NCBI GenBank assembly: GCA_000733355.1
Contig: JNVV01000082.1
Span: forward strand, 72,997-136,139
Direction of reading: 5' to 3'
Length of the DNA: 63,143 nucleotides
Origin: Falciphora oryzae
Taxonomy: Eukaryota > Ascomycota > Sordariomycetes > Magnaporthales > Magnaporthaceae
The position numbers and the translations under genes are program-made. Each line of letters begins with the position of its first letter. Position 1 is the stretch's first letter. The notes under the pieces were generated by a model. That model was not told where the DNA came from. It saw only the letters and a list, made by a program, of their open reading frames with translations, and made no database searches. Shown here one piece after another: positions 54,035 to 63,143 of the stretch.

Positions 54035-55783
54035 ATGGGCGGAAGCAGCAAGAGCGATGCCACCTCCGAGGCAGGCCAGGGCGACGAGGTACAACAAGCG
54101 GGGCACCAAAATGCCACACCCAAGCCCCCGGCGCCCGTGGGGCAGGTCAACCAGGAGCACCCCGAGCTGTACATGGAGGCACTAGAGCGGTATCCGAACG
54201 ACGAGTCCATCGATGCGGCTCAGGAGAAGCGTCTTGTGCGCAAGCTAGACATGCGACTGCTCCCTCTGCTAGGAATCTGCTACTTCTTCTACGTATGCTT
54301 CACGGTGCAAATCTTCCCAGAGGCGGACTCGTGCTGACATTCTAACCCTCAAACCCCGCCTCTCCCCTCAGTATGTCGACAAGACGACGCTCTCGTACGC
54401 CGCCATCTTCGGCCTCAAGGACGGCCTGGGCCTCAAGGGCGAGGAGTACGCCTGGCTGTCGAGCAGCTTCTACTTCGGCTGGCTCGTCTGGGCCATCCCC
54501 TCGAACCTCATCATGCAGCGGTGCCCGCCCGCCCACTACCTGGCCTTCAACATCTTCATGTGGGGCGCCCTGCTCATGGCCCAGGCCGCGGCGCAGAACT
54601 TTGCCGGCCTGCTGGCCCTGCGTGTCCTTTCGGGCGCCTTCGAGGCCATCGCGGACCCGGCCTTCATGCTCGTCACCTCCATGTACTACACGCGTGCCGA
54701 GCAGCCCTCGCGCATTTCCGCCTGGTACGCCTGGAACGGCATCGGTGTCGCAGGCGGCGGTCTGATCGGGTACGCCATTGGCCACATCAAGGGCGCGCTC
54801 GCGTCGTGGCGCTATGAGTTCCTGGTCGTGGGTGCCTTCTGCTCCGCCTGGGCTATCGTCTTGGCCTTCCTGCTGCCCAACTCGCCGCGCAGCATCTGGG
54901 GTTTCTCGCGCGACGAGAAGCTCATTATGATTGCACGCATGCGCCGCAACCAGACGGGCGTGGAGCAGCGCCGCATCAACTGGGCGCAGATCCGCGAGAC
55001 CTACGCCGACTACAAGACGTGGCTGTTCACCCTGCTGGGCTTCGTCGCCAACATCCCCAACGGCGGCATCTCCAACTTCTCGACCCTGGTGATCCAGGGG
55101 CTGGGGTTCAACACGTTTGAGACGGCGCTGCTCGGTATCCCGCAGGGCGCACTCGTGGTCATCTGGATTGGCCTGGGAGCGCTGACCAATAGGTTCATGC
55201 CAAACAACTGTCGCACTATGGTCTGTGCCATGTTTATGATCCCAACAATCGCGGGTGCCCTGGGCTTCCTGCTGGCGCCCCACGACGCCTACGTCGGTCG
55301 CCTCATTTGCTTGTGAGCTCCGCGTGCCCCTGCCTTCCCGCTTCGTGTGTCGCGTCCGGGACGCCTGTCTAACTCGAACACTGCCTGACTTGCTGCAGCT
55401 ACCTGACCGGGTCCTACCAAGCCTCGTTCGTCATCTCCCTGTCCCTCATCACGTCCAACACGGGCGGCCAGTCCAAGAAGATGATCGTGTCGGGCATGAT
55501 ATGGTTCGGCGCGTGCGTCGGCAACATCATCAGCCCATTCTTCTACAAATCGGACCAGGCGCCCAAGTACCCGCTCGGCATCGGGTCGCTCCTCGTGGCG
55601 AACTGCATCGAGCTCGGTCTGTTCTTTGTGTTCCGTTACGCGTTCATCTGGGAGAACAAGAAGAAGGAGCGCCAGCGCCAGGCGTTGCGGGACGGCGGGG
55701 TCCCGCTCGTCGGTGAGGAGAGCGCCACGGCGTTCACCGACTTGACGGACAAGGAGAATCCCAACTTTGTGTATGTGTATTGA
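54035..55783 (+). CDS. MFS transporter, Dal5/allantoate permease type
   Basis: Three exons: 54035-54292, 54372-55312 and 55399-55783; introns 79 and 86 bp, GT-AG, phases consistent, 527 residues. The N-terminus has EKRLVRKLDMRLLPLLGICY followed by YVDKTTLSYAAIFGLKDGL, the anion:cation symporter signature (R-x-D-x-R-x-x-P..., D-K-x-x-L-x-x-A). About twelve helices follow with the central loop INWAQIRETYADYKTW and a late TGGQSKKMIVSGMIWFG. Family substrates are organic anions such as allantoate, ureidosuccinate and nicotinate; the substrate here is unknown. The start AAAATGG is good. Intact. Confidence 0.93.
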
Positions 55784-56146
55784 TGGGCAGGGGGCTAAAA
55801 AGTTTGTGTTGCGCAAATTTCTCGTTCCACTACCCATGGCGACAAGGCTGCTGGGATCTACGGCGTCGCCTCGTGACCTTCCCCTCGCAGGAAGACAGAC
55901 AAGATGGCATTTGGTTGACTGCTGCCTGGCGCCATCGCTACCTGTGTGCCGATAATACGGCCGTAAGTAGTACAGACCTCGTGTCTGGAGGGCTTCAAAT
56001 GTTGCGTCTTCGCCACATTATTGGGCTAGCCATCAAAAGCCGTAGCGAGCGACGTCTTTTACTTCCCCACGAGTCGATCTTTGCCATTCGTCAAGGCCCC
56101 CTGCCTATGCAACTCTCCTGTTTCTTCTTTCCCATCCTCCACCATC

Positions 56147-56779
56147 ATGCTCAACCTCAACATTTCTCACCTTGAGGTCCCTGACGGCTACGAGAAGCGG
56201 CTGGACACATGGGGCCGCGCGTATTATGTGAACCTCGATGCGAATACCGAGTCGTGGCGGCACCCCCGCACCTACCAGGCTCTGCAGGACCTCGGGATTG
56301 TGGATTGTCCCGAGAAAAGGTGCACCGTGCCTCCGTTCCTGGAAGCGCTCAACGCGCCCGATGTCGAGGTCCCCGCACCCTGGAAACGCATCCAGCATCA
56401 ATCTGGGAGCATCGCCTACATCAACGACGACGACGGGACGCAGAAGTTCGAGCACCCTTATGCCAACATCGACAACGTTTTCCCGCCTTGGATACTTCTT
56501 CAGGATCACGACGGCGAAGTCTACTACTGGAACGACGACGAGGAGAGGTCACAGACCGTGAACCCGTACGAGGATATTGTGAACGATGCGGTGCAAGCAG
56601 CACAGGACCGAGAGGAAGGCTACTGGCTGAAGAAGGGACATCTGCCACCCTGGATCATCGAAGAAACGACGGTGCCGCCGTCCGGATCCGAGGCGGAGCT
56701 GTATTGGGTCAACTACCGCACCGACACTGTTTTACTGAGCATAAACATACTGCGGCCGCATGGGAAAGATATCGCCTAA
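56147..56779 (+). CDS. WW-like repeat protein
   Basis: 210 residues, single exon. It has WW-domain-like units: VPDGYEKRLDTWGRAYYVN...ESWRHP (residues about 10-40, first Trp replaced by Tyr), PAPWKRIQHQSGSIAYIN...FEHP (about 77-105, second Trp replaced by Phe), PPWILLQDHDGEVYYWN (about 112-128) and PPWIIEETTV...LYWVNYRTDT near the C-terminus. WW domains bind Pro-rich peptides, but the altered aromatics make binding uncertain. ATG 56147 (CACCATCATG) is preferred to the in-frame 56081. A related gene lies at 60992-61632. Confidence 0.72.
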   Translation: MLNLNISHLEVPDGYEKRLDTWGRAYYVNLDANTESWRHPRTYQALQDLGIVDCPEKRCTVPPFLEALNAPDVEVPAPWKRIQHQSGSIAYINDDDGTQKFEHPYANIDNVFPPWILLQDHDGEVYYWNDDEERSQTVNPYEDIVNDAVQAAQDREEGYWLKKGHLPPWIIEETTVPPSGSEAELYWVNYRTDTVLLSINILRPHGKDIA

Positions 56780-57825
56780 TGTCAGGTACCTGACCAGTCC
56801 CCATGCTTGCCACGATACCCAATGCCGCCGGACCGAGGGGACAAATCCCCTGCTACAGAAGGTAGGTAGGTACTTACAGATTTCTGCCCATCAGTTGCTT
56901 TCCTTCAGAGCTCCGCAAGTGGAGCGGCTAAGAGCACAAAGAATCTGTGTGGGCGAGTGCTTACCTACCTATGGCATCTAGTATGCACCAACGGGGATTA
57001 TGGGGTCCGAAAGAGCAGAGTAGTTTGGAGGTGGTGGTAAAATGAGGTATTTTAGGAAGAATTGCAAAGCCAAAGGCTTGTGCTTGTGCGGTCGGGTGCA
57101 GGATATTTGTCGATGACTAGAGGTGGCTGCATTTTGGGGGAAAGGGGAGGTTGTTGTCATCGTCAAGAGCGAATTTCAAGCCGGGCAGCCGTGGGAGGCC
57201 TGGACATTATCACCTAGACTATTACAGGTCTCCAGGATCAGAATTGTTAGTGCAGTGGATCCTTCCTATTTAGGCCTCGTACCCAGAGACATCTTTCCGC
57301 GTAGAAAATGTACCCAAATCAATGTACCTCTACCCACGACCCACACCCTATGAAACGCTATGGAACCTCATAGAAACCCACCATTTGAAGGCCAATCTGC
57401 ACCGCGATACCTTCAATCGATTCCCTTCGACGCCGGCAATCTGCACCGCCTTTAACAACAACGATACATTGATTTGTACTACAGATTGTGCGGCAGCCTG
57501 TGTACCGTTACCCCCTGGCTAATACCCCGGCTTACCCCCCTTGTCTGGGTCCACTACACTAACAATTCTAATCCTGGATATCTGTACAACGCTAGTATCA
57601 CACGGCCTCGGTTTTTATGTATAGCCGGCCACTTTGTACCCTTTTGGTTGCTGTCGCCTCCGTGGGCTATTATTACTGTCACGGCACTGGCGAGGGCGAA
57701 AATGCCGGGCTGTAACGAACCCTGCCGAGCCAACATTGCATAACATGGCCGCATGGGCGGGATCTCCAAAGCATTAGAGGATAACTATGCGTGCCATCTT
57801 CGTATTCACGACTCGAAGATGTTTA
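56780..57825. other. No gene recognised
   Basis: Only short frames without family features. Confidence 0.6.
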
Positions 57826-59798
57826 TCAAACCTTAATCCTCCGGGACCTCGTCGCTTTCGAGCCGTCGCTGAGCCCCTGCTGGACCTCACGGTGGCGGTA
57901 GCCGACGAAACGGATGGCGTAGTAGAAGAACCTCAACGACAGGATGGCCAGGGCGACCACAGAGCTGAGCCAATAGGGGAGCGACGTGTTTCCCACACCG
58001 TTAGGGGGACGGACGAAAGGCATGACGATTAGGAACTGTTTTGGGGGGCGGTATTAGCTTTTTTGCTTTTGGCCATGCCTCTGCCACGAAAAAACATCCC
58101 CAGGCGCGAGGGAGAGGGGTGGATGGGAAAATGCGAAGGGGCGGCTTACAATGTTGCCGGCGAGGTAGATCCCGATAAGCACCCAGGGCGCCGGGATAGG
58201 GGACGTAAAGTCCCCGCCCCTGGCCGCTTCGATGCGGAGCTTGACGAGCCCGACGGTGACGGCCGTCAGCGGGACCGTGGTCGGGTAGCTGGACAGGCTG
58301 ATGATGAAGTTGAAGGCGTCGCCGGCAGGCGGGCCGCAGATGAAGATGACGGTGACGCCCAGGTGAAGGATCAGGGCGTAGATCGGGGTTCTGAAGGGCC
58401 GGTTCTCCATGAACAGGTCTGAGAAGGGCGGGACGCCGTCTTTGGCGAGTTCCTGGAGGAGGCGGGCTGTTTGGATCCGTTAGGCTTCTTTTGCCCTCAG
58501 ATGGTGGCTAAGGGTGCAGGCGCCTTACGGATTGTGGAGGCAACTCCAAAAAGATGGCCGAGTGCGGATAGGGCGACCAGGGCGGGCAGGGTGCGGGTGT
58601 TGCAATCCCATTGCGCCACACAAGCTAAAAGCGAAGCCCCGCTTATCAACCAGGTGGCTGACAATCGGGTCAAATATGCTTTGCGACAGCGGGCCCCGGC
58701 GGTGTCTCCAAAGGTGTTCCGGAACAGAGTCGCGGCGACGGTCACCTTGGCGGCAATGAAGTCCTCCCTGGGGACTGCGGCGAACTACAACTCCGTCAAC
58801 CTGGTCAGTGGGCTCGGTCGGAAGATGCCTGTTCAGTGACGGTTTCTACCTACATATGCCACGTTGGCCAGGAGGTAAAGGACGCTGATGACGGCCATGG
58901 CCAGGGGCAGGGCAATCCGCGGCGTCCGCTTGGGGTCCCGGACCTCGGACAGGGCCGCGTTGACGTTGTCGTAGCCCTGGAACGAGAAGATGACGCTGAG
59001 GATGGCGGTGCCGATATTGTAGCCGTTGCCGGACGTGCCCTCGAACGCGTCCACGAAGTTGTTAGTCGGCTCGACCCGTAGGTGACCCGCCAGCGCCGCG
59101 AAGCCGCAGCAGACGATGAAGAGCAGCGTGAAGAGCTTGACGGCCGGCAGGGCGTCCTGGATGCCGCGGCCGATCCTAGGCGCGACGGCGTGGACCCCGG
59201 CCGCGAACACGGCGCCGGCGATGGCGACGCCCCGCAGCTTCCACGTGCCGGAGAGGACGTAGGACGAAAAGGCGATTGCGTTGGACGCCGAGACCTGCAG
59301 GAAGACGCAGTGGAAGACGTACAGGCACGTCTGCAGCAGGCGCGGCGGGAAGGACCGCTCGAGGTAGTTCTTGATGCTGCCGGAGCGTGGGATGGCGCCG
59401 CCGAAGTCGAGCACGACGAAGACGCCGCAGGTCGAGATGACGGCGCCGACGACCCAGCACACCATGGCCATGCCGACACTTCCCGACAGCTTGAAGACGC
59501 TTCTGGGCGTCGAGAAGATGCCGGACCCGACGATCTTGTTGACAATGAGCGAGACGGCGCCGAAAACGCCGATGGTGCGCTCCTGGAGGACGTGCACCTC
59601 GACGACGCCCAGGGTGGCGTCCTTGTCCGAGCCATCCCCGCCTACGGCGTGGACGCCTGGTGCGACTGCGGAACGGGAAGCGTTAGATGTTATCTCCGTG
59701 GTTTCCCACGGCGGGAGACGGGGGCATTGGCCCTGGACGCACCTTCGATAGCATCCTTCTTTGTCGACAACCTCCCCGTTTGAGAACGGATACCGCAA
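57826..59798 (-). CDS. Mup1-type high-affinity methionine permease
   Basis: Minus-strand exons about 59798-58854, 58784-58529, 58466-58150 and 58035-57826; introns of 69, 62 and 114 bp, GT-AG, phases consistent. The Mup1 signature is clear: ERTIGVFGAVSLIVNKIVGS, GIFSTP, FGGAIPRSGSIKNYLE, NANVAY-FAAVPREDF and QELAKDGVPPFSDLFMENRP. About twelve helices. Mup1 imports methionine at the plasma membrane. Two oddities: no ATG is visible before the conserved block (the frame opens with TTG; the true start may lie in a further upstream exon), and about 33 extra residues (about 58705-58607) lie between DTAGAR and LPALVALSALG with no standard splice donor. Confidence 0.85.
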
Positions 59799-60991
59799 GG
59801 TAGGGCATCAGCGTCGCAGCAGCTATCGATCCCCAGACCCGCTTCGCCGTGGGATTAGGAGTCTAGTCGAGCACGCAATACTACAGCTGCGATGTCGTAT
59901 GTCGTTCACCCAGGTTGTGTTCAAGGACTGTTGCGGAGGGGCGCCATTACCGTCAGGGGCAGTCGCAGGATCCGCAGGAGGTACTGCGAATGGTAGCCAC
60001 TGCGCACTGCAAAAAAAAAAAAAAAGGCATCCTCCTGCGCTTTTTTTGCGTTGCGCGCAACGAGGAGGTAAATAAACCAATCCAACCGCGCGCCTCGGTC
60101 CCAAGGTGATGCGCTCACTGCTAATCTTCCAACTTCGCAACAAGGACAGCATCACGATGCGGAGTGAGGTCGTCTCCTACTAAACAGATGTCGTGATCGA
60201 AGCTGTAAATTCCGTGCCGACTGGGACAGGGCCGTCCCCACAGCGAGGACTGGGCAAAGCTTACACTATCATCCCCCCTTATTGACCCGCCACTACATGT
60301 GCGAGGTAGGTACAAGGTCCATAAGAAAAGCGTCGCAGCACTCAGCGGACTAGTGATCGCCACGACATCTTCAACCTCGGGTTATCGAACAAATAAGCCC
60401 TACACTGGCGTTTTCTATCAGCTGGATGCGAGTTTGTTTACTGGTTACCGCCTTTGTTCTGCTTCCCCGTCGTGGTACATTTTTTTGAAGAGGACATTAT
60501 ACACTCAACAGATAATTAAATTATTAATACGGATGGAAAACAAAAATGAAAAAAGGTAACACGTTCCCCTTTTTTTTTTTTTTTTCATTCGTGAAAGTTG
60601 CGGAAATTTCGATGCATTCGATTTTTTTCGGTTTTACGCGAAAACAAGGCGAAATTTCAAGCGAAAATACCTTCGACATCAAATCCATTCTGAGATATTA
60701 GCATCGTGCCCTCACAACCTGGCGGTGATTTATTAAAATCTGGGGGTTGTGCAAGCGGTCCTTTGCAGTGTGACAGCCTTACTCTTCATTCTCTAATCCT
60801 TGTGCATTGATACATGCACCCGTAAATCAAGCCAGACCTTCCCACACACAAGGCTTGGAAGGAGCACTGTGAGTTCTCCAGCTTCTTTAATCCCTTCAGC
60901 ATTCCGTTCCTTATTTCAGTCCAGACCGCTCAGACTCCATCTTCCGTGAACTGCTCTTCAGCTTACACCAGAAATATTTCTTGCCACCACC
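59799..60991. other. No gene recognised
   Basis: Intergenic. Poly(A) at about 60010-60024 and poly(T) at about 60571-60586. The bases before the next ATG read CCACCACCATGG, a strong start context. Confidence 0.6.
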
Positions 60992-61632
60992 ATGGAAGGC
61001 CTCCCGCCGGAGTCCCCTGAGCCAGACCAGGTCAGCCCTTATCATTACCTGAAGCAGATTGACGTCGAGGGCCGCACATTCTATAAGAATCGCTACACCG
61101 GTACTTGGACGTGGCTGGACCCTTATGTCAAGCAGCAGTTGCGGGACAAGGGCTTCGTGCCCGCCTCTTGCTACGAAGACCCCCGCCCGACTACGTCGAG
61201 AGCCTCGACTCCGCAGACGCGCCGGTGCCGCCGGGGTGCAGGCGCGCCTGCACCGGGTACGGTCTCCTGCACTACATCACCACCAATGAGGAGGGCCAAG
61301 AGTGCGCACCTTTAACCCACCTCCTGGCCGTGGAGCAGGAACTCGCAGCAGACGTGACCGTCGAGGAAGCCGAGAAGCTCGGGAGGCCGAACGAAGAGGA
61401 CATGTACCTGGAAAATGGGCAGGTCCCGCCATGGGTGGTGAAAGGGAGAGCCAAGGAGGTTCCCGAGGACGGGCTGGAGTCGTGTCCGTACAGAGTCAAC
61501 TACCAGACCGACACCGTGGACTATGTCCACCCGCTCGACAGGTATGCCGAGCGCAAGGCGAATCAGCCGAAGAAGAAGAAGGCAACGCTTGAGGATGCCT
61601 TTAAACGTTTCAGGGTGTCCATAAACGCTTGA
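60992..61632 (+). pseudogene. WW-like repeat protein, frameshifted paralogue
   Basis: It starts MEGLPPESPEP, then YLKQIDVEGRTFYKNRYTGT with WTWLDP (a WW-like unit). A one-base loss at about 61190 (in GACCCCCGCCCGACTAC) shifts the frame; the other frame continues DYVESLDSADAPVPPGC, GLLHYITTNEEGQE, NGQVPPWVVKGRAKEVPE and CPYRVNYQTDTVDYVHP, ending KRFRVSINA. Layout matches the gene at 56147. One missing base is the only defect seen, so a sequencing error is possible. Confidence 0.65.
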
Positions 61633-61829
61633 GGGCACCCTTCAGCCTTTAAGGGCGCGCTCGCTGACACTTAGGAATGTCCTTAAAACTGTTATGGCCT
61701 TGGGCTTCTAAATAGCGTCGATACAGCAAGATCGGGGGATGATGCGAGACTAGCTATGGTCCAGTTTAGAACCTTTTTCTCCGTCCCTTCTTCTTCAGCC
61801 AAGTAGACTGCTGGCCAAAGAAACCATCC

Positions 61830-62911
61830 TCACGAAGTGAACCACGGCTGTCCAACCGCCTCCGCCACCGCCCGCCCAACAAGCTTGTGGATATGCACCC
61901 CCGGGTGGTAACTGTTGAACCACAGGCAGCTGAGTCCATCCTCGCCGAAACAGGTGGCATCCCGAGCGCCATAGGCCTTCGGGTTGTTGATGGCCTCGTT
62001 GAAGGGCGCGACCGTGTCGACGATCCACGAGGTCACGTCCGCGTTCTTGGCTCTGAACGACACGAGATTGCTGGCAATGAGGTCGTTGTACTGCTTGATC
62101 CCCTTTTCCAGCAACGCGTTCGAGTCTGGGCCGTTGGCGAGCATGAGGGGCGTCTTCTGCGTGGCTGGTTTGAATGTGTCCGTCTCAGCCGTCGTTATTC
62201 TCGCACGAGGGAATAAGGGGGGGCTGGGGCAGGGACGATGGAGCAACTCACGCGGGACGCCAAGGAGCACAAACTTCCGAACACTTGCGTCGTACAGAAT
62301 CTGCAGCTGATCAAAATACCGGCCCACAACCTTCACCAGCAGCGCCTCCAGGTCAGGCGAGCTGAAGGTGTTCCCGACGTCGTTGACGCCCATCCACACG
62401 CTGACGAGCGTGTTGTCAGCCGTCCAGGGCGTCCAGGGCGGCCGCGCCGCCAGGCTGCCCTTGAACTCGGCGACCTGGTCGACAAAGGTCGAGACCGTCG
62501 GCAGGTAGGGCTGGACGAGCGTGCGGTCGGTCGTGGCGCCCCCCGAGGCCAGGTTGTACGAGTAGGTCAGAGACGAGTTGAGCTGCGTCACCAGGAAGCC
62601 GGCCCAGTTGAGCCCGCCGCTCGTGGTCCAGCCGGGTAGGCTTGGGTTGCCGAGGGGGTTTCGCGGGTTCGGCTTGGCCAGGCTGATGTTGAAGCCGGTC
62701 TGGGAGTACGAGTCTCCGCTGGGTCGCAGTTCATGGCGTTAGACTGTGCATTGTTTGTTGCATATGTGGGCCTCGCACCGACGGGGACTTACAACGTGAC
62801 GAAGTATTTTACGTTGGCCGGGCCGGATGTCTGGGTGACGACCGTTGTCGAGCTATCGGTTGCGGCGGAAGCTGGGACACTGGTTGGAGGCTGGGTCGAG
62901 GATACGGCTGG
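61830..62911 (-). pseudogene. CE16-type GDSL acetylesterase, 5' end lost to an LTR
   Basis: Secreted SGNH esterases of family CE16 remove acetyl groups from hemicellulose oligosaccharides. Exons: 62911-62793, 62718-62252 and 62164-61830; introns 62719-62792 (GTAAGT...CCAG) and 62165-62251 (GTGAGT...CCAG). Joined, they give VKYFVTFGDSYSQTGF (block I with the catalytic Ser), VWMGVNDVGNTF (block III-type), LLGVPPTQKTPLML and the Asp/His end LSCLWFNSYHPGVH. Before block I lies a Ser/Thr/Pro-rich linker (PPTSVPASAATDSSTTVV), as in enzymes with an N-terminal carbohydrate-binding module. The linker runs straight into the LTR at 62912, so start codon, signal peptide and any binding module are missing. 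Confidence 0.88.
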
Positions 62912-63004
62912 TGTAACAAGGGGTCAAAGACGGCTTGGAGAAGGATCTCTATATTGCAGATAATCTTTCTATGGGCTCAAGAGATGCTTGAGGAAGAAGG
63001 AATC
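62912..63004. repeat. LTR fragment of the chromovirus 1 family
   Basis: The first 93 bases of the LTR (TGTAACAAGGGG... to GGAATC), broken by the next LTR start. It carries fewer C-to-T changes than 747-1032. Confidence 0.88.
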
Positions 63005-63143
63005 TGTAACAAGGGGTCAAAGACGGCTTGGAGAAGGATCTCTATATTGCAGATAATCTTTCTATGGGCTCAAGAGATGCTTGAGGAAGAAGGAATCTTT
63101 CATGGAGGACATAGGAGATGGCAGGGTTTATATAAACCACCCT
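63005..63143. mobile_element. Second LTR of the same family, running off the window
   Basis: It starts TGTAACAAGGGG directly after GAATC and continues 139 bases to the end, including TTTATATAAA. It is either an element of this family inserted into its own LTR, or a tandem LTR. The right-hand flank, expected to begin GAATC, is outside the window. Confidence 0.85.

Overview
This window is from a filamentous ascomycete (Pezizomycotina, most likely a sordariomycete). The evidence is short spliceosomal introns (62-147 bp) with GTAAGT-like donors and GCTAAC-like branch sites, typical fungal families (HET domain, NACHT-type NLR fragments, fungal rhodopsin-domain membrane protein, CE16 acetylesterase, Mup1- and Dal5-type transporters), and transposons that carry C-to-T and G-to-A changes like those made by repeat-induced point mutation (RIP). 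The species cannot be told from the sequence.

The window has two compartments. Bases 1 to about 32,870 are an A/T-leaning nest of mobile elements with almost no host genes: two Ty3/gypsy chromoviruses with chromodomain integrases (747-7729 on the minus strand; 8719-19405 on the plus strand), pieces of a Tad-like LINE (family A), three copies of a second LINE-like family (family B), a family of long palindromic foldback MITEs with TA target duplications, a solo LTR and a tRNA-like sequence. Target-site duplications give the order of insertion. The plus-strand chromovirus landed in a family A LINE (GGTGC duplication) and was later hit by a family B LINE (18-bp duplication). A palindromic MITE at 30063-32635 was hit by another MITE, a family B LINE fragment (14-bp duplication) and a solo LTR (ACCAC duplication).

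The most unusual object is LINE family B. Downstream of a normal LINE ORF2 C-terminus on one strand, each copy carries a second, spliced, TATA-driven gene on the opposite strand. Its intron position and protein sequence are kept between two diverged subfamilies. It looks like an ambisense retrotransposon, and I know of no description of it.

Bases 32,870 to 63,143 are G/C-rich and gene-bearing: a broken HET gene at the border, an FAD monooxygenase, a rhodopsin-domain membrane protein, an amino acid permease with a GC-AG intron, a six-cysteine secreted protein, fragments of DUF6601-like and NLR genes, a 471-base assembly gap, a multi-exon membrane protein, a membrane-protein gene split by a foldback DNA element, a Dal5-type MFS transporter, two WW-like paralogues flanking a Mup1-type permease, and a CE16 esterase whose 5' end is cut off by an LTR. 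A miniature LTR-like element (134-137 bp, 5-bp duplications) occurs twice here. The intact genes look like a dispensable or adaptive set (transport, secreted protein, redox, esterase) beside a transposon island rather than a recognisable gene cluster.
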